From Ferruginibacter sp. (GTDB taxonomy: Bacteria; Bacteroidota; Bacteroidia; Chitinophagales; Chitinophagaceae), in contig JAOQAK010000075.1 in NCBI GenBank assembly GCA_025963635.1, positions 181,962-245,961 on the forward strand: a stretch of DNA of 64,000 nt, in the 5' to 3' direction. Position 1 is the stretch's first letter; each line of letters begins with the position of its first letter. Below are positions 1-9,484 of the stretch, one piece after another. The notes below the pieces were generated by a model, which was given only the letters and a program-made list of their open reading frames with translations, was not told where the DNA came from and did no database searches. The position numbers and the translations under genes were made by a program.

Positions 1-299
1 GCCTGTCCCTCGTTTACTGAAAAAACAGTTGAATACTTATTTTCAAAGCCTGTTAAAGAATAACCCAGCAGGTAACTTCCTTTTTTGGAAATGGCGATTT
101 CGAATTTACCATTCGCATCGGTAATGGCTGCTTTTACGAGGTTGCTATCTTTAGCCTGCAATAGAGACACTGTTGCCGCAGCGAGGGCCTTGTGTGAAGC
201 ATCAGTTACACTTCCGGTAACTTTTGCCGGCGCCTGGGCCATTGATTGGGTAGTTAACAGCAGTAGAATAGCAGCCGCCACGATGGTAAAATTTCTCAT
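1..299 (-). CDS. N-terminus of secreted/outer-membrane protein with signal peptide and carboxypeptidase-regulatory-like domain (probable TonB-dependent receptor family), truncated by window edge
   Basis: Reverse-strand reading from ATG at 299: MRNFTIVAAAILLLLTTQSMAQAPAKVTGSVTDASHKALAAATVSLLQAKDSNLVKAAITDANGKFEIAISKKGSYLLGYSLTGFE..., open to the window edge; absent from the ORF track. Confidence 0.75.
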   Translation of the reverse strand, partial: MRNFTIVAAAILLLLTTQSMAQAPAKVTGSVTDASHKALAAATVSLLQAKDSNLVKAAITDANGKFEIAISKKGSYLLGYSLTGFENKYSTVFSVNEGQ

Positions 300-601
300 T
301 TTAGTTGTTTTTTATTTTAATAAGACACAAAGCACACAAAAATGTTACATTAAAAAGCATCAAATGGGATGAGTTGTTAATTTGAGGCCATGAATGGGAT
401 TTTCCCTCACATGAATATGTGATGACTATGTCTGATGTCTGATTTTGGACGGCTGATTTTCTTAAACCATCGCTATCAATCGCATAGGATCACGCTAATA
501 CCAGACATTAAAGAATATCCCACCAGCAAAACCCCTGCTTCATATCAGACATCTAAAAATCAGACATCAGAAAATCGAACATTGCTCCTATCTTTATCCA
601 C

Positions 602-3433
602 ATGATTACAGGAAAACGATTATTAGTGCCATTCCTCTTATTTTGCCTGCCGGCTTACCTTCATGCACAACAGTTCGGCGGCAATCCATCCTCCCTGAAA
701 TGGAATCAGATCAATAACCCGCAAACACGAATCATTTTTCCGCGAGGAATGGATAGCCAGGCAAACCGGATCAATAACATCAACCGGTTACTAAAAAACA
801 CAACTGCCTACAGCATTGGCGGCAACCAGCGTAAATGGAATATCATCTTGCTAAACCAGGCTACTATTGCCAACGCTTATGTACGCATGGCTCCTATAAT
901 GAGTGAGTTGAACCTGGTACCTGATCAAAATAATTTCACCACTGGAAGCCTTCGCTCGGATGATAACCTCATCATCCATGAAAACAGGCATATCCAACAG
1001 TTCAGCAATTTCAATACAGGCCTTACCAAAGTTTTTTCGTTTTTCCTCGGTCAGGAAGGGCAATTACTGGCAAACGGCATTGCCATACCCGACTATTTTT
1101 TTGAAGGCGATGCGGTATGGCAGGAAACATTGGTAAGTGCCCAGGGACGCGGCAGAATGCCATCTTTTTATAATGGGATGAAATCTTTATGGCTGGGCGA
1201 TAAAAATTATTCCTGGATGAAATTGCGCAGTGGCTCACTAAAGGATTACACACCCGATTATTACCAGTTAGGCTACCAGTTAGTAGCGTATGGCTATGAA
1301 AAGTATGGAGAAGATTTTTGGAGAAAAGTCACGGCCGATGCGGTGCATTTCAAAGGCCTGTTCTATGCTTTTAATAAGGCGATCGAACGGCATTCAGGAA
1401 AAACTTACCAGCAGTTTAGGGAAGATGCATTGCAGTATTTTAAAGAACGTTCCATAACTGTTGAATTAAAAAATACTCCACCCGTGAATTACATCACAGC
1501 CGTCACAAAGAACAATGTAACGGATTATCTTTTCCCTGCTTTTGTAAACGATGACACTATTGTAGTAACGAAGCAGTCTTACAAGGAGAACAGCTCTTTT
1601 TATTTATTGGTGAATGGAAAAGAACAAAAAATAAGGGTGAAGGATATAGTCATCGATGATTATTTTTCTTACAGGAATGGAAGGATCGTGTATGCTGCTT
1701 ACCAATCCGATCCACGCTGGGCCAACCGCAGCTACAGTGTGATCCGGTTATTGGATATCCATACCAGACAGCAAAGACAACTCAGTTCCCGTTCAAAATA
1801 TTTTTCACCTGATATCAATGAAGATGGCAGTGAAGTATTGGCAGTGAGTGTAAATCCTAATGGCAACAATAGTCTTCACCGGATCAGTGCAGGATCAGGA
1901 GAACTTACTAAAGAGCTGCCTAACCCACACAATTACTTCTTTACCCAAACAAAATACATTGATAACAATACAGCCATTTCCGCTGTAAGAAACCCGGAAG
2001 GAAAAATGTGCCTGGTAAAAGTGGATCTCACCAACGGTGAAACTGAAAGGATGACACCATTTTCTTTTAATGTAATCGGCTATCCACTTGTAAAAGGCGA
2101 CACGGTGTATTTCAGTGCGATGAATAAAAATGCAGACAAAATTTTTGCGGTGAGAATGAGCGATAAAAAGGTTTTTCAATTAACAAATAATATCAACGGC
2201 ATTTACCAGCCGGCAATAAATTCAAAGGGCGAAATGCTGTTTACCGCTTTTACTGCAGATGGGTCAAGGCTCGGTAAAATGGATCTTGCTGCAAAAAAAT
2301 GGCCGGAAGTTAATGATTCAAACTTCACCAATACCCCCGACCTATACACAGTAACTGCGCTGCGAAAAAAAGGAGCGGGCATACTCTATAATCTTACAGA
2401 CAGTTCGAATACAATTACCCCTTATAGAAAAGGGCTTCATCTTTTTAATTACCATAGCTGGCGACCCGAAGTAAACGATCCTGAATATAGTTATAGTCTT
2501 TATAGCGATAACGTACTGAGCAGTTTCAACAATACGGTTCAATATACTTTCAACCGCAGCGATCACAGCCATACTTTTGGCGTATTCGAAACCTTTGCAG
2601 GCTGGTTTCCTGTACTAAGCCTGGGAACCGAATATACTTTAAACCGGAGTTTGGATACCGCCCTGGGCAAATCGGTACAATTCAATGCAGGAAAATTGAA
2701 TGCAAGGATATCTATTCCATTAAGTTTTATTGGCGGCAGAACCTCTAAATTCTTAAACTTTGGCGGTGGCTACAATATAGAACAGTTATATTACCGTGGT
2801 ATTGGCAAAAACGTTTTTGATAACAAATCTGTAAAATATACCAACTTTTTTCTTGCGTTTAGCAATGCCAGCCGCCAGGCCAGGCAGCATATCAATCCTC
2901 GCTGGGCTCAAAGCATTTCACTCTCCTACCGCGATGCATTTACTTTGATCAACAGTCATAAGTTTGTTGGAAACAGTGCATTTTATTTCCCCGGATTATT
3001 TACCAATCATAGCCTCGTAATCAATGCCTCTTATCAAAAAAGAGATACACTCGGTGATCTGTTCAGCAATAACTTTTCTTATTCAAGAGGATACGAAGCA
3101 TTAAGCACCAGGCGCATGTACAAACTCGGCGCCAATTATCATTTCCCGTTAGTATACCCCGATTGGGGTTTTGGCAATATGATCTTCTTCCAACGCATAA
3201 GGGCCAACGCTTTTTATGATCATACCATTGCTCACGCAAGAGTAAGCGGCAAATTGACCGATATTAAAAACCGGAGCGCCGGTACTGAAATTTATTTTGA
3301 CACTAAAGTGTGGAACGCATTACCAGTAAGTTTTGGAGTTCGATTCTCGCACTTGCTGGATACCGACCTGCGCAATCCCGGAGCAAAAAATGTATGGGAA
3401 TTTATTGTACCGATTGGGTTGATCCCAGATTGA
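602..3433 (+). CDS. Large secreted protein: gluzincin-like N-terminal region (HENRH ... EGDAVWQE), TolB-like beta-propeller middle, probable outer-membrane barrel C-terminus
   Basis: 943 aa ORF with signal peptide; HExxH motif HENRH followed by FFEGDAVWQET; repeated propeller-like YFSPDINEDGSEVL/QPAINSKGEMLFTAF motifs; C-terminal beta-rich alternation. Confidence 0.7.
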   Translation: MITGKRLLVPFLLFCLPAYLHAQQFGGNPSSLKWNQINNPQTRIIFPRGMDSQANRINNINRLLKNTTAYSIGGNQRKWNIILLNQATIANAYVRMAPIMSELNLVPDQNNFTTGSLRSDDNLIIHENRHIQQFSNFNTGLTKVFSFFLGQEGQLLANGIAIPDYFFEGDAVWQETLVSAQGRGRMPSFYNGMKSLWLGDKNYSWMKLRSGSLKDYTPDYYQLGYQLVAYGYEKYGEDFWRKVTADAVHFKGLFYAFNKAIERHSGKTYQQFREDALQYFKERSITVELKNTPPVNYITAVTKNNVTDYLFPAFVNDDTIVVTKQSYKENSSFYLLVNGKEQKIRVKDIVIDDYFSYRNGRIVYAAYQSDPRWANRSYSVIRLLDIHTRQQRQLSSRSKYFSPDINEDGSEVLAVSVNPNGNNSLHRISAGSGELTKELPNPHNYFFTQTKYIDNNTAISAVRNPEGKMCLVKVDLTNGETERMTPFSFNVIGYPLVKGDTVYFSAMNKNADKIFAVRMSDKKVFQLTNNINGIYQPAINSKGEMLFTAFTADGSRLGKMDLAAKKWPEVNDSNFTNTPDLYTVTALRKKGAGILYNLTDSSNTITPYRKGLHLFNYHSWRPEVNDPEYSYSLYSDNVLSSFNNTVQYTFNRSDHSHTFGVFETFAGWFPVLSLGTEYTLNRSLDTALGKSVQFNAGKLNARISIPLSFIGGRTSKFLNFGGGYNIEQLYYRGIGKNVFDNKSVKYTNFFLAFSNASRQARQHINPRWAQSISLSYRDAFTLINSHKFVGNSAFYFPGLFTNHSLVINASYQKRDTLGDLFSNNFSYSRGYEALSTRRMYKLGANYHFPLVYPDWGFGNMIFFQRIRANAFYDHTIAHARVSGKLTDIKNRSAGTEIYFDTKVWNALPVSFGVRFSHLLDTDLRNPGAKNVWEFIVPIGLIPD

Positions 3434-3594
3434 TGCTTACCATAGAGGGGAAGTGATTCGTTTGCCAACATCTGTTTTTCAATAATGCATTGTTGTGTCA
3501 CTCCCTTGTACATTGACAGCAATAAGGAGCAACAAAGCAGTCGTCTTTCAGAAAACGGTGTTGGCTATAATAAATGCCGAAAACTAAAGAAGCG

Positions 3595-4119
3595 TTACAA
3601 GGGGTTCCTCTTCACTAAGTAAGCCAGTTGCCCAAGGTGATACGCCAGGTGATTGGTTCTGTTGATGATGATATTCAATTTATTTCTGTGTGGTTCCCTT
3701 GCAAAGTCATCGGCAGATACAGTAGTATGCCCGGTAAACCAATCGGCTGGTTGCAATTGGCCAATAAAAGAGGAAAGCTTTGCATTGATTTCGTCACGAT
3801 ATTTTTTCAATTCATTTACCGAAGGCATTTCAACATTCGACTTATCGGGATTGGTGAGAAATATTTGCTCCAACTGTGGATATAATCTTTCACCAAAACC
3901 CAGTATGGGTAACATGGCGTCGTTCACTGCTACCAGGTGGCCAAAAAGGTAAATGCCCGAATTACGGTCAGGCGCTGTTTCGGCTGATAATTGTTCCTCT
4001 GTAAGACCATCTGCCAATTTATTAAACCTTGCATTGTGGGATTCCCAGGCATCCAGTACCATCTTTATAAACACTTTTTTATCAGCGGATGTATCGCTGT
4101 TGATCGTTTGAGTTTGCAT
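3595..4119 (-). CDS. DinB family protein
   Basis: 174 aa; GHLVAVNDAMLP and HLAYHLGQLAYL are typical DinB/YfiT helices with histidine ligands. Confidence 0.8.
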   Translation of the reverse strand: MQTQTINSDTSADKKVFIKMVLDAWESHNARFNKLADGLTEEQLSAETAPDRNSGIYLFGHLVAVNDAMLPILGFGERLYPQLEQIFLTNPDKSNVEMPSVNELKKYRDEINAKLSSFIGQLQPADWFTGHTTVSADDFAREPHRNKLNIIINRTNHLAYHLGQLAYLVKRNPL

Positions 4120-4313
4120 ATTGTTCTATTTTAAAAATTATAATCGCAAAAATCGCGGCCTGTAAGTTAATCAATAAAATTGTTGAGGAAATGAAAAATG
4201 GTAACGTAGATGGGAAAATATAAGCAATGAAGGTATGTGCTCAATGGCTCAATTTAACAAAGCATCACATGAGCTTTCCCATACTTCTCATTAAGAATAC
4301 CGGCTAAAAAAAC

Positions 4314-4354
4314 GGAGATAAAAAAGTCTCCTTTCGGTAGATTTTTTTATCTCC
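4314..4354 (-). terminator. Putative intrinsic terminator downstream of the HMBD protein gene
   Basis: ggagataaaaaa ... ttttttatctcc inverted repeat with an A/T-rich flank, 3' of the minus-strand gene ending at 4470. Confidence 0.5.
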
Positions 4355-4469
4355 CAGCTACTTTGAACAATTCCATCGTAAGGTTGGCACCTTTCAATTC
4401 TTTAGTCCAAACCATTGCGGGTATCCACCGTTGTGATGAACAGACCCAACCCAATGTATACCTTGTGAC

Positions 4470-4811
4470 TTACCGGCTACTTTTTGTCTGTGCAGGTTTA
4501 GGAACGCTTAATTCCATTCCACATACTGTACATTTACCTGGCTTGTTGCTGGTAATATCCGGATGCATAGGACAGGTATATATTTTTGCAAGGTCTGTTT
4601 TCAGCGGTGCTTTCTTTAACAGAATTAAATCATCACCACATATGAAACATTTACCGGGCCTGTCATCTATTACTTCCGGATGCAGAACACAAACATAATT
4701 TTCAACTTTTACGCTGGCAGCGTTATTAACGAGTGAATTGGGCCTGGAATCCTGGGCATAGGTAGTCAAACTTGCGGCAAACATCAATGATATAATAAAT
4801 AGCTTTTTCAT
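4470..4811 (-). CDS. Small secreted protein with two heavy-metal-binding-domain (HMBD-like) motifs
   Basis: Signal peptide; YVCVLHPEVIDDRPGKCFICGDDL and YTCPMHPDITSNKPGKCTVCGMEL. Confidence 0.8.
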   Translation of the reverse strand: MKKLFIISLMFAASLTTYAQDSRPNSLVNNAASVKVENYVCVLHPEVIDDRPGKCFICGDDLILLKKAPLKTDLAKIYTCPMHPDITSNKPGKCTVCGMELSVPKPAQTKSSR

Positions 4812-5860
4812 ATACTTTATTTTTCATTTTGGAACTTCATAGATGATTTTGATAACGATCAACAGACTTTATTTTTGTATTGTGATCATTACCTTTATTA
4901 GGTTAACAGAATTTATATTTACATCGGCATTCGTTAAAACTCTCCGGAGCCTGCCGAATACCTGGTTACATTAAAACAAACAATCAATACAGAGATTACA
5001 ATGCAAAAGAAGAATTTTCACAACGCTAAACGGGGTGAAATAAGCCGCAGGCATCTTGTGTTAATACTGAGCCAGTAAATGACAGGAATAAGCTGATATG
5101 AGAAACAGCCATTGTTCCTGATGAAACAGGCAGAAATTGGAAAAAAGATTCGATAACTTTTTGGCTTTTCCCTGTTTTAAATTGTCTTTGTTCATTGTAA
5201 CAGCAGCCTTTTTGGACTGCTTTCTCTATATCTTTTTCGCCATATCTCCGCTCGCTTTCGCCCGGCAAAACCGACCGGTTCACCGCGTTCGTGCGATGAT
5301 CCAGGTGAATGGCAATCCCACCAGGTATAGTGATATACGCAATAGCTAATAGGATTATCAAAAACGTTTTCATGACAAGCTTGGAATAAAACGAATTATT
5401 TCCATTGAAGTGAAATGTATACCAGGTAAACTTTCATATATACCTTAACAGTTCGTTCACTAAGGAACTTAGAACTTTTTTGCAGCGTCCTTTTTTACCA
5501 ACCAGCAGTGCTTCCTGCCTGTAAAAAAGCTTCTAAATATTCGAAACAATCATTTTACTTCAGTAAAGATATTGCAACCGTTAACCCGGGATTATGATTG
5601 CAACTAGGGATAATGATGATTGTAATCACTAAGCCGGATCTCGGGTAAAGACCCTGTTGCTAAAGAATACATCAAATCAACAATACCAAGCCTACTTAAA
5701 CCCTTCGGTGTAAGATTGCAGCTAAAATTCACTACCATTCTATGAAAAGAGGGATGTTTGCACTTTTTGAGGAAAATCCCTGTCCCGCGTAAAGCGAGAT
5801 AATCAATAAATTACTTCAGGATAGTGTCGAAGAATGAAATACTAATATAGGCTGAGTGCA

Positions 5861-5907
5861 GAGCCATAGGCTCGATAGATATTGTAACAACGGATTTCAA
5901 TCCGTTG
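5861..5907. repeat. Paired hairpins, possible REP-like intergenic element
   Basis: gagcc-ata-ggctc (5861-5873) followed by caacggatt-tc-aatccgttg (5888-5907), a perfect 9-bp stem. Confidence 0.5.
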
Positions 5908-5922
5908 ACTTCTGACAGGAAC

Positions 5923-6306
5923 CTACAGCACCAGTTGCTCATATAATCTCACTAGTGTTTCGCTTGCATCTTCACAAAAACCGGGATGAACCTTTGAACT
6001 CTGTACAACCGTACTGCGGGTGGCGGTAAGCCAACGAAATCTCGAGGCAGTATCAAGCTTTCCAATCGGTCCGGCTCCTTCACCACCGGCACATATTCGC
6101 TCCAGTGCATGAAGATTTTCTTCTACTTCGGCGATATCCAACTGATCACAAAAAGCCTTGATCCGTTCATGATTTACCCCGAACATTGCCTTTAAAAAAT
6201 TTTGTTTGGCACAATACAAAATTACGCCTGCATTTAAAAATTCCTCCCGCTCAACTCTTGGCACAATGCGGATGACGGCATACTCAAATAAGTGTTTTTC
6301 CTGCAT
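5923..6306 (-). CDS. DUF3037 domain protein
   Basis: 127 aa; FEYAVIRIVPRVEREEFLNAGVILYCAKQNFL is typical of DUF3037; overlaps the upstream HipA-like gene by 23 nt. Confidence 0.85.
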   Translation of the reverse strand: MQEKHLFEYAVIRIVPRVEREEFLNAGVILYCAKQNFLKAMFGVNHERIKAFCDQLDIAEVEENLHALERICAGGEGAGPIGKLDTASRFRWLTATRSTVVQSSKVHPGFCEDASETLVRLYEQLVL

Positions 6307-7078
6307 CTTGTGCTTCTTTTAAAAAGTTTGCGGTATGATTAACCCTTATGGATAAAAACTGGTAATATGCTTCCCGGTGCAAGTCAGTTGATGCAAAGGA
6401 AGATTCATTTACCAGCCATTCTTCCGGAATAAGATTGACGATGGACCGTAGCAGGTCATTTGATAAAATTGTCCGAAACAATTCATCCACCTTCTCCAGT
6501 TCGCTGGCCCGGGGCAACAAAACATGATCTTTCACCAATGTAAAAGGGCGCAATGCCTGTTTCTCACAATTTTGCCAGTTATGATGAAAATACAGGCTGG
6601 CCCCATGATCGATCAACCACAATTCCCTGTGCCACCACAACATATTGGTATTTTTCACCGTTCGGTCCATATTGGTGACCAGGCAATCGAGCCATACAAT
6701 TTTTGACGCCAGCGTAGGATCAATTGCATGAACGGTAGGATCAAAGCTGATGGATCCGGAAAGATAATGTAGTGCTAAATTCAATCCTACACTGGCTTTT
6801 AGCAGATCCTGTATTTCTTCATCCGGTTCAGTTCTGCCAAAGGCTGTATCAACATTGGCGAATACAATTTCCGGTACAAGTAAACCGAGTGCACGGGCAA
6901 TTTCGCCTCCCAGCAACTCTGCAATAAGTGCCTTCACCCCTTGCCCTGCGCCGCGAAACTTCAACACGTACATAAAGCCATCATCTGCTTCGACAATTGC
7001 AGGAAGAGAGCCGCCTTCACGCAAAGGCGTGATATATCTTGTTACATTTACCGTTCTTAACTGTTTATTTTCATTCAT
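6284..7078 (-). CDS. HipA-like kinase family protein
   Basis: 264 aa; GFMYVLKFRGAGQGVKALIAELLGGEIARALGL, WLDCLVTNMDRTVKNTNML and LWLIDHGASLYFHHNW resemble HipA-family kinase motifs. Confidence 0.8.
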   Translation of the reverse strand: MNENKQLRTVNVTRYITPLREGGSLPAIVEADDGFMYVLKFRGAGQGVKALIAELLGGEIARALGLLVPEIVFANVDTAFGRTEPDEEIQDLLKASVGLNLALHYLSGSISFDPTVHAIDPTLASKIVWLDCLVTNMDRTVKNTNMLWWHRELWLIDHGASLYFHHNWQNCEKQALRPFTLVKDHVLLPRASELEKVDELFRTILSNDLLRSIVNLIPEEWLVNESSFASTDLHREAYYQFLSIRVNHTANFLKEAQDAGKTLI

Positions 7079-7313
7079 CGTTCATTATAAATTTGGCCAG
7101 TATCCACCCATTTTTTCAAGCATCGAAAACGGGGCATGAAATTTAACTCAAAATTTCTATACCCTCCGGGAATATTTTTTTATTTTATATATGCTTTGCG
7201 ACCGCTTCAGCTTATTGTAATTCCCAATGACATTAAGTTTCCTGATAATAAAATGATTGCTCAAGATACTTTGATTAACTAACTTAGTAGCTCAACCTTT
7301 AAGTTCATTATTT

Positions 7314-9326
7314 ATGATTCACGACGAAAAACTGGCCATTATCCAGGAAGATGCATGGTTAGAACCTTACGCACAGGATGTTAACGAACGGTTTGAAAGG
7401 TTTCAGAGAGCACTCAAAGAAATTGAAGACGCAGAAGGAAGTTTACTCAATTTTGCCAACGGCCATCACTACTACGGAATTAATTTTGATACAGAAAGAA
7501 ATGGTTGGTACTACAGGGAGTGGGCGCCCAATGCTTACCAGTTGTACCTCACAGGCGATTTCAACGGGTGGGACAGAACCTCGCATCAACTTGAGAAGAA
7601 CTTTCGCGGAGATTGGGAAATTTTTCTTCCTTACGAAGCTTATAAAGATTCTTTTGTTCACGGCAGTAAAGTAAAAGTTACCGTCCACGCTGCCAACGGA
7701 GAAACAGACAGGATACCGGCGTGGATCCGCCGGGTAATTCAAGATCCCTCCACGCATGATTTTGCAGGACAATTATGGTTTCCCCAAACGCCTTTTAAAT
7801 GGACCGACCAGCATTTTAACCTGGAACAAAACGTTCAGCAACCTATTATTTATGAATGCCATGTGGGCATGGCACAGGAAGAAGAAAAGGTGGGTACCTA
7901 TATAGAATTTGCCGATAACATTTTACCAAGAATAAAAGACGGTGGTTACAATGCGATCCAGGTAATGGCCATCATGGAGCACCCTTATTATGGATCGTTC
8001 GGATACCATGTTTCTAATTTCTTTTGCCCTTCCTCACGGTTTGGCACACCCGAAGATCTGAAGTACCTGGTGAATAAGGCACACAGCATGAACATTACGG
8101 TAATTATGGACATCGTTCATTCTCATGCTGTAAAAAATCTTTCAGAAGGATTGAATGAATTTGATGGTACCGACAGCCAGTATTTTCATCCCGGCGGAAG
8201 AGGTTACCACGAAGGATGGGATTCTAAATTATTTGATTATGGAAAATGGGAAGTAAAAAAATTCCTCCTGTCTAATACACGTTACTGGCTGGAAGAATTT
8301 CACTTCGATGGTTACCGGTTTGATGGCGTTACTTCCATGTTATATTTCCACCACGGACTAACCAGTTTTGATCATTACGATAAATATTTCAAAAGCGGTG
8401 TGGATTGGGATGCGGTTACTTACCTGCAATTAGCGAATGAGGTGATCCATCGTTTTAAGGAGCATTCTATTTCTATAGCAGAGGATGTGAGCGGCATGCC
8501 CGGATTGTGCAGGCTGCCGCATGAGGGCGGCTTTGGATTCGATTACCGGCTCGCCATGGGAATCCCCGATTACTGGATAAAAATTTTAAAAGAAAAGTCA
8601 GACGAAGATTGGGATATCTATGAAATGTGGGGCGTTTTAAGCAACCGGCGCTATAAGGAGAAAACGATTGCTTATGCCGAATCGCACGACCAGGCGCTGG
8701 TTGGCGATAAAACCATTGCCTTCTGGCTGATGGACAAAGAGATGTATTTCCACATGCGCAAAGACGATCAGAACCTGGTAATTGACCGTGGCATCGCCTT
8801 GCATAAAATGCTCAGGCTATTTACCATCAGCCTCGGTGGTGAAGGCTATCTGAACTTTATCGGTAACGAGTTCGGGCACCCTGAGTGGGTTGATTTTCCA
8901 AGATTAGGCAACGACTGGAGCCATCAATATGCAAGAAGGCAATGGAGCCTGGTGGATAACAAGGAACTTAAATATCAATGGCTCGCCGAATGGGACAAAG
9001 CGATGCTCCATACCATCACTGAAAATAAAATACTTGCAGCAACCAACGCGAAGCAACTCCACATGGATGGCCACAATAAAGTGATCATTTATGAAAAGAA
9101 CAATCTCATTTTCATTTTCAATTTCAGCACAGGTTCAAGCATCTTTGGATACAAGTTCAGGGCCCCTGAAAAAGGAACTTACCGCATTATATTAAATTCA
9201 GATCGCCAGGAATTTGGCGGATTTTACAGGGTAGATGACAGCATCGATTACCCAACAGATAACGATCAACTGTTAAGCGTATACGTAACCAACAGAACGG
9301 CTTTGGTGATGAAGAAACAATCGTAA
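7314..9326 (+). CDS. glgB: 1,4-alpha-glucan branching enzyme (GH13)
   Basis: 670 aa; YYREWAPNAYQLYLTGDFNGW, DIVHSHAVKN, GYRFDGVTSMLY, AYAESHDQALVGDKT, FIGNEFGHPEWVDFPR. Confidence 0.93.
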   Translation: MIHDEKLAIIQEDAWLEPYAQDVNERFERFQRALKEIEDAEGSLLNFANGHHYYGINFDTERNGWYYREWAPNAYQLYLTGDFNGWDRTSHQLEKNFRGDWEIFLPYEAYKDSFVHGSKVKVTVHAANGETDRIPAWIRRVIQDPSTHDFAGQLWFPQTPFKWTDQHFNLEQNVQQPIIYECHVGMAQEEEKVGTYIEFADNILPRIKDGGYNAIQVMAIMEHPYYGSFGYHVSNFFCPSSRFGTPEDLKYLVNKAHSMNITVIMDIVHSHAVKNLSEGLNEFDGTDSQYFHPGGRGYHEGWDSKLFDYGKWEVKKFLLSNTRYWLEEFHFDGYRFDGVTSMLYFHHGLTSFDHYDKYFKSGVDWDAVTYLQLANEVIHRFKEHSISIAEDVSGMPGLCRLPHEGGFGFDYRLAMGIPDYWIKILKEKSDEDWDIYEMWGVLSNRRYKEKTIAYAESHDQALVGDKTIAFWLMDKEMYFHMRKDDQNLVIDRGIALHKMLRLFTISLGGEGYLNFIGNEFGHPEWVDFPRLGNDWSHQYARRQWSLVDNKELKYQWLAEWDKAMLHTITENKILAATNAKQLHMDGHNKVIIYEKNNLIFIFNFSTGSSIFGYKFRAPEKGTYRIILNSDRQEFGGFYRVDDSIDYPTDNDQLLSVYVTNRTALVMKKQS

Positions 9327-9433
9327 AAAATTTCGCCGCTATTGAAAAATATTTATTGCACGGGCGGAAGAATATCTATTAAGCATCGTTGCGTCGCACA
9401 CTTGTACATTTGAGCATGAATGAACATTTCCAT

Positions 9434-9480
9434 AAAAAACAGGTTACACTTTTTTAGAAAGTTGTAACCTATTTTTTATT
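9434..9480. terminator. Putative bidirectional intrinsic terminator between convergent genes
   Basis: aaaaaacaggttaca ... tgtaacctattttttatt; 8-bp stem flanked by A and T tracts. Confidence 0.65.
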
Positions 9481-9484
9481 AAAA

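Noticed and set aside
5026-5373. 115-aa ORF beginning MKTFLIILLAIAYITIPGGIAIHLDHRTN
   Set aside because: The N-terminus looks like a signal/TM segment but the rest has no recognisable family; possibly real or decayed, not supportable from sequence alone.
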